From: Streptomyces beigongshangae
GTDB lineage: Bacteria; Actinomycetota; Actinomycetes; Streptomycetales; Streptomycetaceae
Assembly (NCBI RefSeq): GCF_019710745.1
Contig: NZ_JAHKJW010000042.1
Coordinates: forward strand, 1-64,000
Direction of reading: 5' to 3'
Length of the DNA: 64,000 nucleotides
In this document: one piece after another, positions 1-8,496 of the stretch
How positions within the stretch are numbered: the stretch's first letter is position 1
Layout: the number at the start of each line of letters is the position of its first letter
Translations under genes and position numbers: made by a program
The notes under the pieces: generated by a model
The model's database searches: none
What the model saw: only the letters and a program-made list of their open reading frames with translations
Told to the model about the DNA's origin: nothing

Positions 1-501
1 GGCCGTACGCACCGGGTCCCCGGCCCTGACCGCGAGCGCCGCCGGGGCCCGTTCGCACAGGCCGAGGCAGGGGCTGCGCCGGACGCCCACCCCGCTGCCG
101 GGGCCGAGGCGGGCCTCGGCCCCGGCGCACAGCTCCGGGGCGCCCGCCGCCGCGCACGCCAGGTCCGTGCACACGTGCAGCACGGTGGCGGGGCGCGGCT
201 TCACCGAGAACATCGCGTAGAAGGTGGCGACCCCGTACGCCTGTGCCGGCGGCACGGTGAGCCGCCGGCACAGGTAGCCGAGGGCGCCCTCGCTGATCCA
301 GCCGACCCGGTCGTTGAGGGCGTGCAGCCCCGGCAACAGCAGATCGCGGCGCTCCCGGGCCTCCCGTCCGCCGCGTGCCCACCTGAGATCGGCGTCGGAC
401 CGGTCGGCGCCCTCCCAGGAGGACTCCGGGGGGCCGAGCAGCGCGTCGACCGCCGCCCGCTCCTCGTCCGTCGGCTTGCCGTCACCGAAGTGCAGGTCCA
501 C
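1..501 (-). CDS. NAD-dependent formate dehydrogenase, NuoE-like (24 kDa) subunit, partial
   Basis: Partial gene running off the left edge; 167 codons are visible from a GTG at 501. It looks like the thioredoxin-fold [2Fe-2S] subunit of NuoE/FdsG type, which passes electrons between the FMN/NAD subunit and the molybdenum subunit. Visible ligands are a Cys-x4-Cys pair (VCTDLAC) and later a CLGLC motif, the arrangement expected for this fold. The GTG lies 6 bases after the stop of the molybdopterin subunit gene, so the two are co-transcribed and probably form one cytoplasmic enzyme that oxidises formate to CO2. Whether the missing part is fused to a NuoF-like domain cannot be seen. Confidence 0.85.
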   Translation of the reverse strand, partial: MDLHFGDGKPTDEERAAVDALLGPPESSWEGADRSDADLRWARGGREARERRDLLLPGLHALNDRVGWISEGALGYLCRRLTVPPAQAYGVATFYAMFSVKPRPATVLHVCTDLACAAAGAPELCAGAEARLGPGSGVGVRRSPCLGLCERAPAALAVRAGDPVRTA

Positions 502-507
502 TGACGA

Positions 508-2433
508 TCACCTCGTTCGCGTCGCGGCCGGCAGCTTCTCGATCCGGATCGCCGACGCCTTGAACTCCGCCGTCCCCGCGATCGGGCAGTTCGCCTCGAT
601 GGTGAGGGAGTTGGTGTCCACCTTGTCGGGGAAGTGCATGGTCATGAACGCGAGCCCCGGCCGCAGCGCGGTGTCGATCCACACCGGCGCCGTCACCGAG
701 CCGCGCCGCGAGGACACCCGGACCCGCTCGCCGGCCGCCACTCCGTGGCGCTCCGCGTCCTCCGGGCACAGCTCGACGAATTCGCCGCGCCGCAGCGGCG
801 AGGCGAAACCACCGCTCTGCACCCCGGTGTTGTACGAGTCCAGCCGCCGCCCCGTGGTCAGCCGGATCGGGTACTCCTCGTCCGTCAGGTCCGCGGGCGG
901 GTCGTGCCGGACCAGCCCGAAGGGCGCGGGACGCCCTCGCGCGGCCGGGTCGGACTCCCACAGCCTGCCGTGCAGATAGGTGGGTCCGAGCCGGTCCGTC
1001 TCCGGGCAGGGCCACTGGAGGCCCCGGTGCTCCTCAAGGCGCTCGTACGTCATCCCGTAGTGGTCCGGGGACACCGACCGCAGCTCGTTCCAGACGGCCT
1101 CGGAGTCCGCGTACTTCCACTCGTGGCCGAGCCGGGCGGCCAGGTCGCAGAGGATGTCGATGTCCTCGCGGGCCTCCCCCGGCGGGGTGACCGCCCGGCG
1201 CACCCGCTGGACCCGGCGCTCGCTGCTGGTGGTCGTGCCCTCGGTCTCCGCCCAGCCCGCGGTCGCGGGGAGGACCACGTCCGCGAGCTCGGCCGTCCTC
1301 GTCAGGAAGATGTCCTGGACGACGAGGAAGTCGAGCTTCCGCATCCGGCGCACGGCCTGTCCGCTGTCGGCCTCCGACTGCGCCGGGTTCTCCCCGATGC
1401 AGTAGACGGCCCGCAGCGAGCCCTCCTCCATGGCCTCGAACATCTCCGTCAGGTTCAGCCCGTGGTGCGGCTGGATGACGGTGTCCCACGCGGACTCGAA
1501 CTTCAGCCGGGTGCCGGGGTCGAGGATGTCCTGGAAGCCGGGCAGCCGGTTCGGGATGGCGCCCATGTCGCCGCCGCCCTGCACGTTGTTCTGCCCGCGC
1601 AGGGGCTGGAGCCCCGAGCCGAAGCGGCCCACGTGGCCGGTCAGGAGGGCGAGGTTGATGAGCGCGCGCACGTTGTCCGTGCCGTTGTGGTGCTCGGTGA
1701 TGCCGAGCGTCCAGCACAGCTGGGCGCGCTCGGCACGGGCGTAGGCGTGCGCCAGCTCCCGTATCGCGGCGGCCGGCACGCCCGTCACCTTCCCGGCGAG
1801 CGAGAGCGTCCACGGTTCGACGAGCTGCCGGTACTCCTCGAAGCCGGTGGTGGCCCGCTCGACGAACGCCTCGTTCACGAGGCCCGCGCGGATGATCTCG
1901 CGGCCGATCGCGTGCGCCATCGGGATGTCCGTGCCGACGTCCAGTCCGAGCCAGCCCTCGGCCCACTCGGCCGTGGAGGTGCGGCGCGGGTCGACCGCGT
2001 ACATCCGGGCGCCGTTCCTGATCCCCCGCAGGACGTGCTGGAAGAAGATCGGGTGCGCGAAACGGGCGTTGGAGCCCCACATGACGATCAGGTCGGTGTG
2101 CTCGACCTCGCCGTACGAGGAGGTGCCGCCGCCCGACCCGAAGGCCGCCGACAGGCCGGCCACGCTGGGCGCGTGGCAGGTGCGGTTGCAGGAGTCGACG
2201 TTGTTGGTGCCCATGACCACGCGGGCGAACTTCTGCGCCACGTAGTTCATCTCGTTGGTGGCGCGGGCGCAGGAGAACATGCCGAACGCGCCGCGCGCGG
2301 CGCCCAGGCCCCGGGCGGCCCGGTCCAGGGCCTCGTCCCAGGAGGCGCGCCGGAAGGGCTCGTCCCGGGAGTCACGGACCAGCGGGTACTGGAGACGCTT
2401 GTAGACGGGGGGAGTCCGGTCTCGCTTCCTCAT
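508..2433 (-). CDS. Formate dehydrogenase alpha subunit (molybdopterin oxidoreductase), lacking the N-terminal Fe-S domain
   Basis: 641 residues. The protein carries the molybdopterin core and a C-terminal MGD-binding beta-barrel ending near EANCPIAGTAEFKASAIRIE. The Mo ligand is the Cys in NRTCHAPSVAGL (about residue 84), matching the Sec/Cys site of formate dehydrogenases. Unusually, it opens directly with the sequence that normally follows the [4Fe-4S] domain (YPLVRDS, then RRASWDEAL); no CxxCxxxC cluster site precedes it. The in-frame upstream stretch back to a stop at 2523 encodes only Pro/Glu-rich repeats. Expected reaction: formate to CO2 with electrons going to NAD via the downstream NuoE-like partner. 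It follows the PanE-like gene by 73 bases in one operon. Confidence 0.88.
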   Translation of the reverse strand: MRKRDRTPPVYKRLQYPLVRDSRDEPFRRASWDEALDRAARGLGAARGAFGMFSCARATNEMNYVAQKFARVVMGTNNVDSCNRTCHAPSVAGLSAAFGSGGGTSSYGEVEHTDLIVMWGSNARFAHPIFFQHVLRGIRNGARMYAVDPRRTSTAEWAEGWLGLDVGTDIPMAHAIGREIIRAGLVNEAFVERATTGFEEYRQLVEPWTLSLAGKVTGVPAAAIRELAHAYARAERAQLCWTLGITEHHNGTDNVRALINLALLTGHVGRFGSGLQPLRGQNNVQGGGDMGAIPNRLPGFQDILDPGTRLKFESAWDTVIQPHHGLNLTEMFEAMEEGSLRAVYCIGENPAQSEADSGQAVRRMRKLDFLVVQDIFLTRTAELADVVLPATAGWAETEGTTTSSERRVQRVRRAVTPPGEAREDIDILCDLAARLGHEWKYADSEAVWNELRSVSPDHYGMTYERLEEHRGLQWPCPETDRLGPTYLHGRLWESDPAARGRPAPFGLVRHDPPADLTDEEYPIRLTTGRRLDSYNTGVQSGGFASPLRRGEFVELCPEDAERHGVAAGERVRVSSRRGSVTAPVWIDTALRPGLAFMTMHFPDKVDTNSLTIEANCPIAGTAEFKASAIRIEKLPAATRTR

Positions 2434-2506
2434 ACGGGGCTCCTCGGGTTCCTCGTGCGGGCCTTCGTGCGGTTGCTCACGCGGCGGTAGCTCATGCGGC
2501 GGCAGC
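2434..2506 (-). repeat. Degenerate 12-15 bp repeats between panE-like and formate dehydrogenase genes
   Basis: The short spacer consists of imperfect repeats of a GAGCTACCGCC-like unit. In the frame of the formate dehydrogenase gene it is open without a stop, and would read as PPHEL, PPHEL, PPREQ-type units, but it has no start codon ahead of the annotated ATG. I see no cysteines that would restore the missing Fe-S domain. Confidence 0.5.
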
Positions 2507-3478
2507 TCATGCGGCGGTCCTCAGGGCGAGCAGGTCCGAGATGGCGTGGACGGTGCGGAGCGTGGGCACCGGGACGCCGGTGATCTCCGCGAGTTCGACG
2601 ACGGCGGCGAGCAGCACGTCGAGTTCGAGCGGCTTGCCGCGCTCCAGGTCCTGGAGCGTCGAGGTGCGGTGGTCGCCGACGCGCTCCGCGCCGGCCAGGC
2701 GCCGCTCGATGGAGACGCCCACCCGGCAGCCCAGCGCCTCGGCGACCGCGAGCGTCTCGGTCATCATGATCTCGATGACCCGCCGGGTGCCGCCGTGCAG
2801 GCACATCTGCCGCATGGTGGCGCGGGCCAGGGCGCTGATGGGGTTGAAGGAGATGTTGCCGAGCAGCTTGAGCCAGATGTCGTTGCGCAGGTCGGGTTCC
2901 ACCGGGCACTTGAGCCCGCCGGCCACCATGGCTTCGCCGAACTCGACGCAGCGCACCGAGACCGTGCGGTCGGGCTCGCCGACGGAGAACCGGGTGCCTT
3001 CGAGGTGGCGGACCACCCCGGGTCCCGCCAGCTCGGTCGCCGCGTAGACGACACAGCCGACGGCCCGGGAGGGCGCGATCACCGCACTGACCGCGCCGCC
3101 GGGGTCCACGCTCTCGACGCGGTGGCCGTCGTACGGGCCGCCGTGCCGGTGGAAGTACCACCAGGGGATGCCGTTCTGGGCGGCGACCACCGCCGTGGAG
3201 TCGTGGAGGAGAGGCTCGATGAGCGGCCCGCACGCCGCGTACGAGTTGGCCTTGAGGCCCAGGAAGACGAAGTCGGCCGGGCCGACCTCGGCCGGGTCGC
3301 CGGTGGCGTGGGTCCGGGCGGTGAAGTCGCCGCGCGGACTGAGCACGCGCACTCCGTGCCGCCTCATGGCCGCGAGATGCGGTCCACGGGCGATGAGGTG
3401 CACATCGGCACCCGCGCGATGCAGCGCGGCACCGACGTAGGCGCCGATCGCACCGGCGCCGAGAACTGCCACTTTCAC
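2507..3478 (-). CDS. 2-dehydropantoate 2-reductase family oxidoreductase (ApbA/PanE)
   Basis: 323 residues from the GTG at 3478; an upstream in-frame ATG at 3544 would add 22 residues unlike the family, while this GTG leads straight into the Rossmann motif VAVLGAGAIGAYVG. The N-terminal NADPH-binding domain is followed by the all-helical C-domain, with the conserved segment NDIWLKLLGNISFNPISAL holding the catalytic Lys and the structural Asn of ketopantoate reductases. A true pantothenate role is unlikely here. As the first gene of the formate dehydrogenase operon and preceded by a GntR-type operator, it more likely reduces a 2-oxo acid to a 2-hydroxy acid, or the reverse, in the catabolic pathway. 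Substrate unknown. Confidence 0.82.
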   Translation of the reverse strand: MKVAVLGAGAIGAYVGAALHRAGADVHLIARGPHLAAMRRHGVRVLSPRGDFTARTHATGDPAEVGPADFVFLGLKANSYAACGPLIEPLLHDSTAVVAAQNGIPWWYFHRHGGPYDGHRVESVDPGGAVSAVIAPSRAVGCVVYAATELAGPGVVRHLEGTRFSVGEPDRTVSVRCVEFGEAMVAGGLKCPVEPDLRNDIWLKLLGNISFNPISALARATMRQMCLHGGTRRVIEIMMTETLAVAEALGCRVGVSIERRLAGAERVGDHRTSTLQDLERGKPLELDVLLAAVVELAEITGVPVPTLRTVHAISDLLALRTAA

Positions 3479-3574
3479 CGGAGGGCTCCGTTCGGTCGAG
3501 GGTACCGAGGAGACGCTGGACAGCGGTGGACCGTGCCGGATCATGTCGACATCATGCCGTCATCGTGTCGACTG

Positions 3575-3592
3575 AATATTGTCTACAGTATG
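3575..3592. promoter_or_regulatory. Putative GntR operator in the panE/OFA-MFS divergent promoter
   Basis: The spacer 3479-3873 separates the divergent panE-fdh operon from the OFA carrier. It contains an AT-rich island, AATATTGTCTACAGTATG, whose core ATTGTCTACAGT (3579-3590) recurs, with one or two changes, upstream of gntR (reverse orientation, 6555-6573) and in the promoter at 35697-35708. Matching motifs in front of the regulator and its likely targets support a shared operator. Nothing else is evident in the rest of this 395-base spacer. Confidence 0.55.
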
Positions 3593-3873
3593 GGGGTTGG
3601 GGCGGCAAGGGTTCGCGCAGCACCCGGCGCGCGGTGACCGCCACCCCGGTGCCGACCGCCACCCCCGGTGCCGACCGGGGCCGGCCGGCTCCGGGGATCG
3701 CCGGGTGTTGCCTCACGGACACCCGCCGTGGAACGGCACGGCGCGGCCGGAAAGGCCGTTCGTCGGCCGGAACCGACCGTTCACCGCACCCGGCATACCG
3801 TTCACCGCATACGGTCGACGAGTCGGGGTGCCCCGCCTTCCCAACCGGACGGCCGCTTCCTATCGTCCGGATC

Positions 3874-5205
3874 ATGAGTCCCCCTGTAGCCCCACCGGGC
3901 TGGAGCCGCTGGCTGGTCCCGCCCGCGGCCCTGTCGGTCCACCTCTCCATCGGGCAGGCATACGCCTGGTCCGTGTTCAAGCCCTCCCTGGAGTCCGCGC
4001 TCGACCTCAGCGGCACCCAGAGCGCCCTGCCCTTCCAGCTCGGCATCGTGATGCTGGGCCTGTCCGCCGCGTTCGGCGGCACGCTCGTGGAGCGCAACGG
4101 GCCGCGCTGGGCGATGACGGTCGCCCTGGTCTGCTTCTCCTCGGGCTTCCTGCTCTCCGCCCTCGGCGCCGCCACCGAGCAGTACTGGCTGATCGTGTTC
4201 GGCTACGGCTTCGTCGGCGGCATCGGCCTCGGCATCGGCTACATCTCGCCCGTCTCCACGCTCATCAAGTGGTTCCCGGACCGGCCCGGCATGGCCACCG
4301 GCATCGCCATCATGGGCTTCGGCGGCGGCGCGCTGATCGCCTCGCCGTGGTCCGCGCAGATGCTGGACTCCTTCGGCTCCGACAGCTCGGGCATCGCGCT
4401 GGCCTTCCTCGTGCACGGACTGACGTACGCCGTCTTCATGTCGCTCGGCGTACTGCTGGTGCGTGTGCCGCGCCCCGTGAAGACCGCGGCCGACGGCACC
4501 CCGGCCCCGCTGGAGGGCGTACAGGTCTCCGCGAACAGCGCCGTGCGCACCCCGCAGTTCTGGCTCCTGTGGATCGTGCTCTGCATGAACGTGACCGCGG
4601 GCATCGGCATCCTGGAGAAGGCCGCGCCGATGATCAGGGACTTCTTCGCGGACACCTCCACACCCGTCTCGGTGCCGGCCGCGGCCGGCTTCGTCGCGCT
4701 GCTCTCGGCGGCCAACATGGCGGGCCGCATCGGCTGGTCCTCCACGTCCGACCTGATCGGACGCAAGAACATCTACCGCGTCTACCTGGGCGTCGGCGCA
4801 CTGATGTACGCGCTCATCGCCTGGGTCGGGGACTCCTCGAAGCCCGTGTTCGTCATCGCCGCACTGGTGATCCTCTCCTTCTACGGCGGCGGCTTCGCGA
4901 CCGTGCCCGCCTATCTGAAGGACCTCTTCGGGACCTACCAGGTCGGCGCGATCCACGGACGGCTGCTCACCGCCTGGTCCACGGCCGGTGTGCTCGGCCC
5001 CCTGATCGTCAACTGGATCGCGGACCGGCAGGAGGAGGCCGGCAGGTCCGGGGCGTCCCTGTACGGACTGTCACTGATCATCATGATCGGGCTGCTCGTG
5101 GTCGGGTTCGTCGCCAACGAACTCGTCCGGCCCGTCAGCCCCCGCCACCACGTGACCGACCGGAAGGAGACCGCCGATGTCCACGAGCGACAGCAGTCCG
5201 CCTGA
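3874..5205 (+). CDS. OFA-family MFS transporter (oxalate/formate antiporter type)
   Basis: 443 residues, about 12 membrane helices. The start was set at ATG 3874, which opens MSPPVAPPGWSRWLVPPAAL and runs into the first helix; more upstream in-frame ATGs give Arg-rich non-helical sequence. The first helix (SVHLSIGQAYAWSVF) and the loop GMATGIAIMGFGGGA fit the OxlT/OFA family of carboxylate carriers. It probably exchanges a small carboxylate (oxalate, formate or a 2-hydroxy acid) across the cytoplasmic membrane. It is followed by a small membrane protein that overlaps its 3' end, and its promoter faces the panE-formate dehydrogenase operon across a GntR-type site. Confidence 0.87.
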   Translation: MSPPVAPPGWSRWLVPPAALSVHLSIGQAYAWSVFKPSLESALDLSGTQSALPFQLGIVMLGLSAAFGGTLVERNGPRWAMTVALVCFSSGFLLSALGAATEQYWLIVFGYGFVGGIGLGIGYISPVSTLIKWFPDRPGMATGIAIMGFGGGALIASPWSAQMLDSFGSDSSGIALAFLVHGLTYAVFMSLGVLLVRVPRPVKTAADGTPAPLEGVQVSANSAVRTPQFWLLWIVLCMNVTAGIGILEKAAPMIRDFFADTSTPVSVPAAAGFVALLSAANMAGRIGWSSTSDLIGRKNIYRVYLGVGALMYALIAWVGDSSKPVFVIAALVILSFYGGGFATVPAYLKDLFGTYQVGAIHGRLLTAWSTAGVLGPLIVNWIADRQEEAGRSGASLYGLSLIIMIGLLVVGFVANELVRPVSPRHHVTDRKETADVHERQQSA

Positions 5206-5368
5206 CCGCGGCGTGCCCGACGGCGGCGTGCCCGACGGCGCTCCGGCGGACGGCGCGGCGCCCGACCGACGCCCGCTGATCGCCCTCACCTGGGTCTGGG
5301 TGGGGGCTCCGCTGGCCTACGGTCTGTACGAGCTCGTACGGAAAGCCACCCAGTTGTTCACCGGGTAG
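5177..5368 (+). CDS. Small membrane protein, MFS transporter small-subunit type
   Basis: 63 residues. The ATG at 5177 has a good ribosome site (GGAAGGAGA) and overlaps the end of the OFA carrier gene by 29 bases in another frame. The N-terminal half is hydrophilic and repetitive (PDGGVPDG units from repeated GACGGCGTGCCC-like DNA). The C-terminal half is one membrane helix, LIALTWVWVGAPLAYGLYEL. Short single-helix proteins of this kind are commonly found next to OFA carriers in actinobacteria and are annotated as small subunits; what this one does (assembly or stability) is inferred only from position. Confidence 0.7.
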   Translation: MSTSDSSPPDRGVPDGGVPDGAPADGAAPDRRPLIALTWVWVGAPLAYGLYELVRKATQLFTG

Positions 5369-5551
5369 GCGCTCGCACGCCTGTGGGACGGACGCTCGTA
5401 CGTCCGCGGGACAGGTGTCCGGGCGTCCGGGGGTCTGACGGAAGCCGACAAGGGCGGCACGGCAATCCTGTGACTTCACATGTCCTCGTACCCGCGAGTA
5501 CCTGGTCAGACTGGTGAGTCCCGCTACCCATGCACCCCAGGGGGACCGCCC

Positions 5552-6490
5552 ATGACCGGCTCACGTATCACCGCCGTCGGCCACTACCAGCCCGCCAGGG
5601 TTCTCACCAACGAGGACCTGGCGGAGCTGGTCGACACCAGCGACGAGTGGATCACCAGCCGGGTGGGCATCCGCACGCGCCACATCGCCGGACCCGACGA
5701 GCCCGTCGACGAGCTGGCCGCGCACGCCGCCGCCAAGGCCCTGGCGTCCGCGGGACTCGCCCCCGAGGACATCGACCTCGTCCTGGTGGCCACCTCCACG
5801 GCCGTCGACCGCTCGCCGAACATGGCCGCCCGGGTGGCCGCCCGCCTCGGCATGCCGTCGCCGGCCGTCATGGACCTCAACGTGGTCTGCGCGGGCTTCA
5901 CCCACGCGCTGGCCACCGCCGACCACGCCGTGCGGGCCGGCGGCGCGACCCGGGTCCTGGTCATCGGCGCCGACAAGATGTCCGAGGTGACCGACTGGAC
6001 GGACCGCACGACCTGCGTCCTGGTCGGGGACGGGGCGGGGGCCGCCGTCGTCGAGGCCGCCGAGGAGAGCGCCATCGGGCCGGTGCTCTGGGGATCGGTG
6101 CCCGAGATGGGGCACGCGGTACGCATCGAGGGCACCCCCGCGCGGTTCGCCCAGGAGGGCCAGAGCGTCTACCGGTGGGCCACCACCAAGCTGCCGGCCA
6201 TGGCGCGCAAGGCATGCGAGCGGGCCGGCCTGACGCCCGAGGACCTCGCCGCCGTCGTGCTGCACCAGGCCAACCTGCGGATCATCGAGCCGCTCGCCGG
6301 GAAGATCGGCGCCGTGAACGCCGTCGTCGCGCGGGACGTCGTCGAATCCGGCAACACCTCCGCCGCCAGCATCCCGATCGCCCTGTCCAAACTCGTCGAA
6401 CGCGGCGAGATCTCCACCGGCGACCGCGTCCTCCTCTTCGGCTTCGGCGGCAACCTCTCGTACGCGGGTCAGGTCGTCCACTGTCCCTGA
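5552..6490 (+). CDS. 3-oxoacyl-ACP synthase III family protein (FabH-like)
   Basis: 312 residues, family-typical length. The catalytic triad is visible: Cys in LNVVCAGFTHAL, His in VLHQANLRI and Asn in ESGNTSAASIP. The start ATG at 5552 gives MTGSRITAVGHYQPARVLTN, the usual FabH opening. It condenses an acyl-CoA (or acyl-CoA-derived) starter with malonyl-ACP in fatty acid or polyketide initiation. It stands alone, without fabD, acpP or fabF, between an OFA carrier and gntR, so a housekeeping FabH role is unlikely. It may be a stand-alone paralogue using acyl-CoA from the neighbouring catabolic pathway, but the sequence does not settle this. Confidence 0.9.
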   Translation: MTGSRITAVGHYQPARVLTNEDLAELVDTSDEWITSRVGIRTRHIAGPDEPVDELAAHAAAKALASAGLAPEDIDLVLVATSTAVDRSPNMAARVAARLGMPSPAVMDLNVVCAGFTHALATADHAVRAGGATRVLVIGADKMSEVTDWTDRTTCVLVGDGAGAAVVEAAEESAIGPVLWGSVPEMGHAVRIEGTPARFAQEGQSVYRWATTKLPAMARKACERAGLTPEDLAAVVLHQANLRIIEPLAGKIGAVNAVVARDVVESGNTSAASIPIALSKLVERGEISTGDRVLLFGFGGNLSYAGQVVHCP

Positions 6491-6550
6491 CCTGCTGTCG
6501 CGGTCCGGTGTGACGAGGCCGACGCCCCCTTGGCCTGGTCATTGTGCGCC

Positions 6551-6573
6551 GTAGACTGTAGACGAAAGACAAT
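6551..6573. promoter_or_regulatory. Putative autoregulatory GntR operator
   Basis: The string ACTGTAGAC (6555-6563) followed 4 bases later by GACAAT (6568-6573) is the reverse complement of the site before panE (ATTGTCTACAGT) with a short duplication. It lies about 110 bases before the gntR start, so it would fit negative autoregulation. Confidence 0.5.
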
Positions 6574-6682
6574 CGATGCCGAATACGGTTACCGGAGCGG
6601 ATGCCGGGTGCCGGATGCCGGGCTGCCGTGCCGCCGCGCGCAGACGCCGCGGCCGCCGCGGCCGCACAGGAGGGGGACCGCG

Positions 6683-7360
6683 ATGTTGTCGACCGGACTG
6701 CCGCAGGGATCGGTGCCGAAGCTCGAACGGCCGGGTCCGCTCAGGGACCGCGTCTACGAGGCCCTGCTCGAACTGATCACGACGCGCGCCCTGCAGCCCG
6801 GCCAGCACCTCGTCGAGAGCGAGCTCGCCGGACACCTCGGGGTCTCCCGGCAGCCCGTGCGCGAAGCCCTGCAGCGGCTGAACACCGAGGGGTGGGTCGA
6901 CCTGCGGCCCGCGCAGGGCGCGTTCGTGCACGAACCCACCGAGGCGGAGGCGGACCAGCTCCTCACCGTGCGCACGCTCCTGGAGGCCGAGGCGGCCCGG
7001 CTCGCGGCGGCCAACACGGGCACGTCGGGCATCGCCGCCCTGGAGGAGCTGTGCGCCCGGGGCGAGGAGTCGGTCGCCGCCGACGACGTGGACGCCGCGG
7101 TCGCGACCAACGCCCGCTTCCACGCCAAGGTCATGGAGCTCGCGGGCAACGCGGTCCTGGCCGAACTGGCCGCGCAGGTCGACCGGCGCGTGCGCTGGTA
7201 CTACACCCCGGTCGCCCGGCAGCGCGGGCGGCAGTCCTGGATCGAGCACCGCGACCTGATCGCCGCGATCTCCGCCCGCGACGAACAGCGCGCGACCGAG
7301 GTCATGCGCGCCCACACCGAGCACACCCGCAGGACGTACCACGCACGGCCGCGCGACTAG
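6683..7360 (+). CDS. GntR family transcriptional regulator, FCD (FadR) subfamily
   Basis: 225 residues. The ATG at 6683 follows AGGAGGGGGA, a strong ribosome site; an in-frame start further upstream lacks one. Residues about 15-80 form the winged helix (RDRVYEALLELI, then SRQPVREALQRLNTEGW), and residues about 90-215 the all-helical FCD ligand domain, with HAKVMELAGN and a later His typical of the metal/carboxylate pocket. FCD regulators usually sense small organic acids. Similar AT-rich operator motifs lie before this gene, before panE/OFA and between the sucCD and lyase operons, so it is the best candidate for controlling the whole formate/carboxylate catabolic set. Confidence 0.9.
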   Translation: MLSTGLPQGSVPKLERPGPLRDRVYEALLELITTRALQPGQHLVESELAGHLGVSRQPVREALQRLNTEGWVDLRPAQGAFVHEPTEAEADQLLTVRTLLEAEAARLAAANTGTSGIAALEELCARGEESVAADDVDAAVATNARFHAKVMELAGNAVLAELAAQVDRRVRWYYTPVARQRGRQSWIEHRDLIAAISARDEQRATEVMRAHTEHTRRTYHARPRD

Positions 7361-7454
7361 CGACCCCGCAACGGGGCCGTACGGAGCCGCACGGAGCCGG
7401 GGGCCGGGGCCGGCTGGGGAGGGCGGCCGGGGCGGCCGGGGGTGGTCGGGCTCG

Positions 7455-8279
7455 TCAGAACGCGTCCGCGTGCTCCCGCGCCCACTGAAGGAACGTGCGC
7501 GGCGGGCGGCCCGTGACCTCCTCGACCGTCGGCAGGACCTGCGACTCGTCCAGGACGCCGTCGCCGAAGAAGCGCAGGAACGCCTCGGCGTACGGGGCGG
7601 GGAAGGCCGCCCGCAGGGCCTCCCGCGTCTCCTCGTCCGTGAGCCCGACGGCCCGCAGGTCCCGGCCCAGCACCTCGGCGAGGACGGCGACCCGGTCGCC
7701 GGGCAGCAGGGACTGGGGCCCCGTCAGGCTGTAGGCGCGGCCCCCGTGCTCGGACGACAGCAGCGCCCGCGCGGCCACCCGGGCGATGTCGTACGGATCG
7801 ATGTCCGCCGTGCGCACGCCGGGGAACGGCACGCGCACCTCGTCGCCCTTGCGGAGCTGGTCCGCGAACGACAGCGCGTTCGACATGAAGCTCGCCGGCC
7901 GCAGGAACGTCCAGGCGAGCCCGGACTCCCGCACCTCCTCCTCCGCCGCCCGCAGATAGCGGGTGACCGCGTTGTGGTCCGCGGCCTTCGCCGCCATGCC
8001 CGACAGCATCACCACCCGCTCCACCCCCGCGGACCGCGCGTCGGCGAGCACGGCACGCTGTCCCTCGTACCCCGGCATGAGGAACAGGGCGCGCACCCCG
8101 TCGAGCACCCCGCGCAGCGTCCGCGGACTGTTCAGGTCCGCCGCGACCGCCTCCGCGCCCGGCGGCAGTCCGGCACCCTCGCCCGAGCGGCTCAGCGCGC
8201 GCACCGGCTCGCCCTCGGCGGCCACCGCGCGCACGACATGGGCTCCCACGTTCCCCGTGGCACCCGTCACCAAGATCAC
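7455..8279 (-). CDS. NAD(P)-binding NmrA/SDR-like protein
   Basis: 274 residues. An atypical short-chain dehydrogenase fold with the dinucleotide motif GATGNVGAHVV at residues 5-15 and the NmrA-type continuation LFLMPGYEGQRAVLADARSAGV. It keeps no YxxxK catalytic pair. Close family members are NAD(P)H:quinone-type reductases or redox-sensing proteins; its substrate is not predictable. The gene is convergent with gntR and divergent from the ROK regulator, with a 217-base spacer before the latter, so it is likely a single-gene unit. Confidence 0.85.
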   Translation of the reverse strand: MILVTGATGNVGAHVVRAVAAEGEPVRALSRSGEGAGLPPGAEAVAADLNSPRTLRGVLDGVRALFLMPGYEGQRAVLADARSAGVERVVMLSGMAAKAADHNAVTRYLRAAEEEVRESGLAWTFLRPASFMSNALSFADQLRKGDEVRVPFPGVRTADIDPYDIARVAARALLSSEHGGRAYSLTGPQSLLPGDRVAVLAEVLGRDLRAVGLTDEETREALRAAFPAPYAEAFLRFFGDGVLDESQVLPTVEEVTGRPPRTFLQWAREHADAF

Positions 8280-8496
8280 GTGTTTTCCCCCTTCCGCCGC
8301 GGACCACGGCGGCCCCGGCCACGCCGTCCATCCTGCTGCGCCGGGCGGCTCCCGGCCACCGTCCGCCCTTCCTTTGTCCTGTGAGTGGAAAAAGTCGTGG
8401 GCAATTCCTGCGCAAGTTCTTCCCAGGTGCGGCAGCCACTGCTACGTTCCCCTCGAAAGACAACGACGGCGGTGCCGATGAGGCGGGGAGGGGCTC

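Noticed and set aside
5552..6490. The FabH-like gene as the start of a polyketide or fatty acid cluster
   Set aside because: No acyl carrier protein, KS/CLF, PKS module or FabD is in the window; only a stand-alone ketosynthase can be supported.
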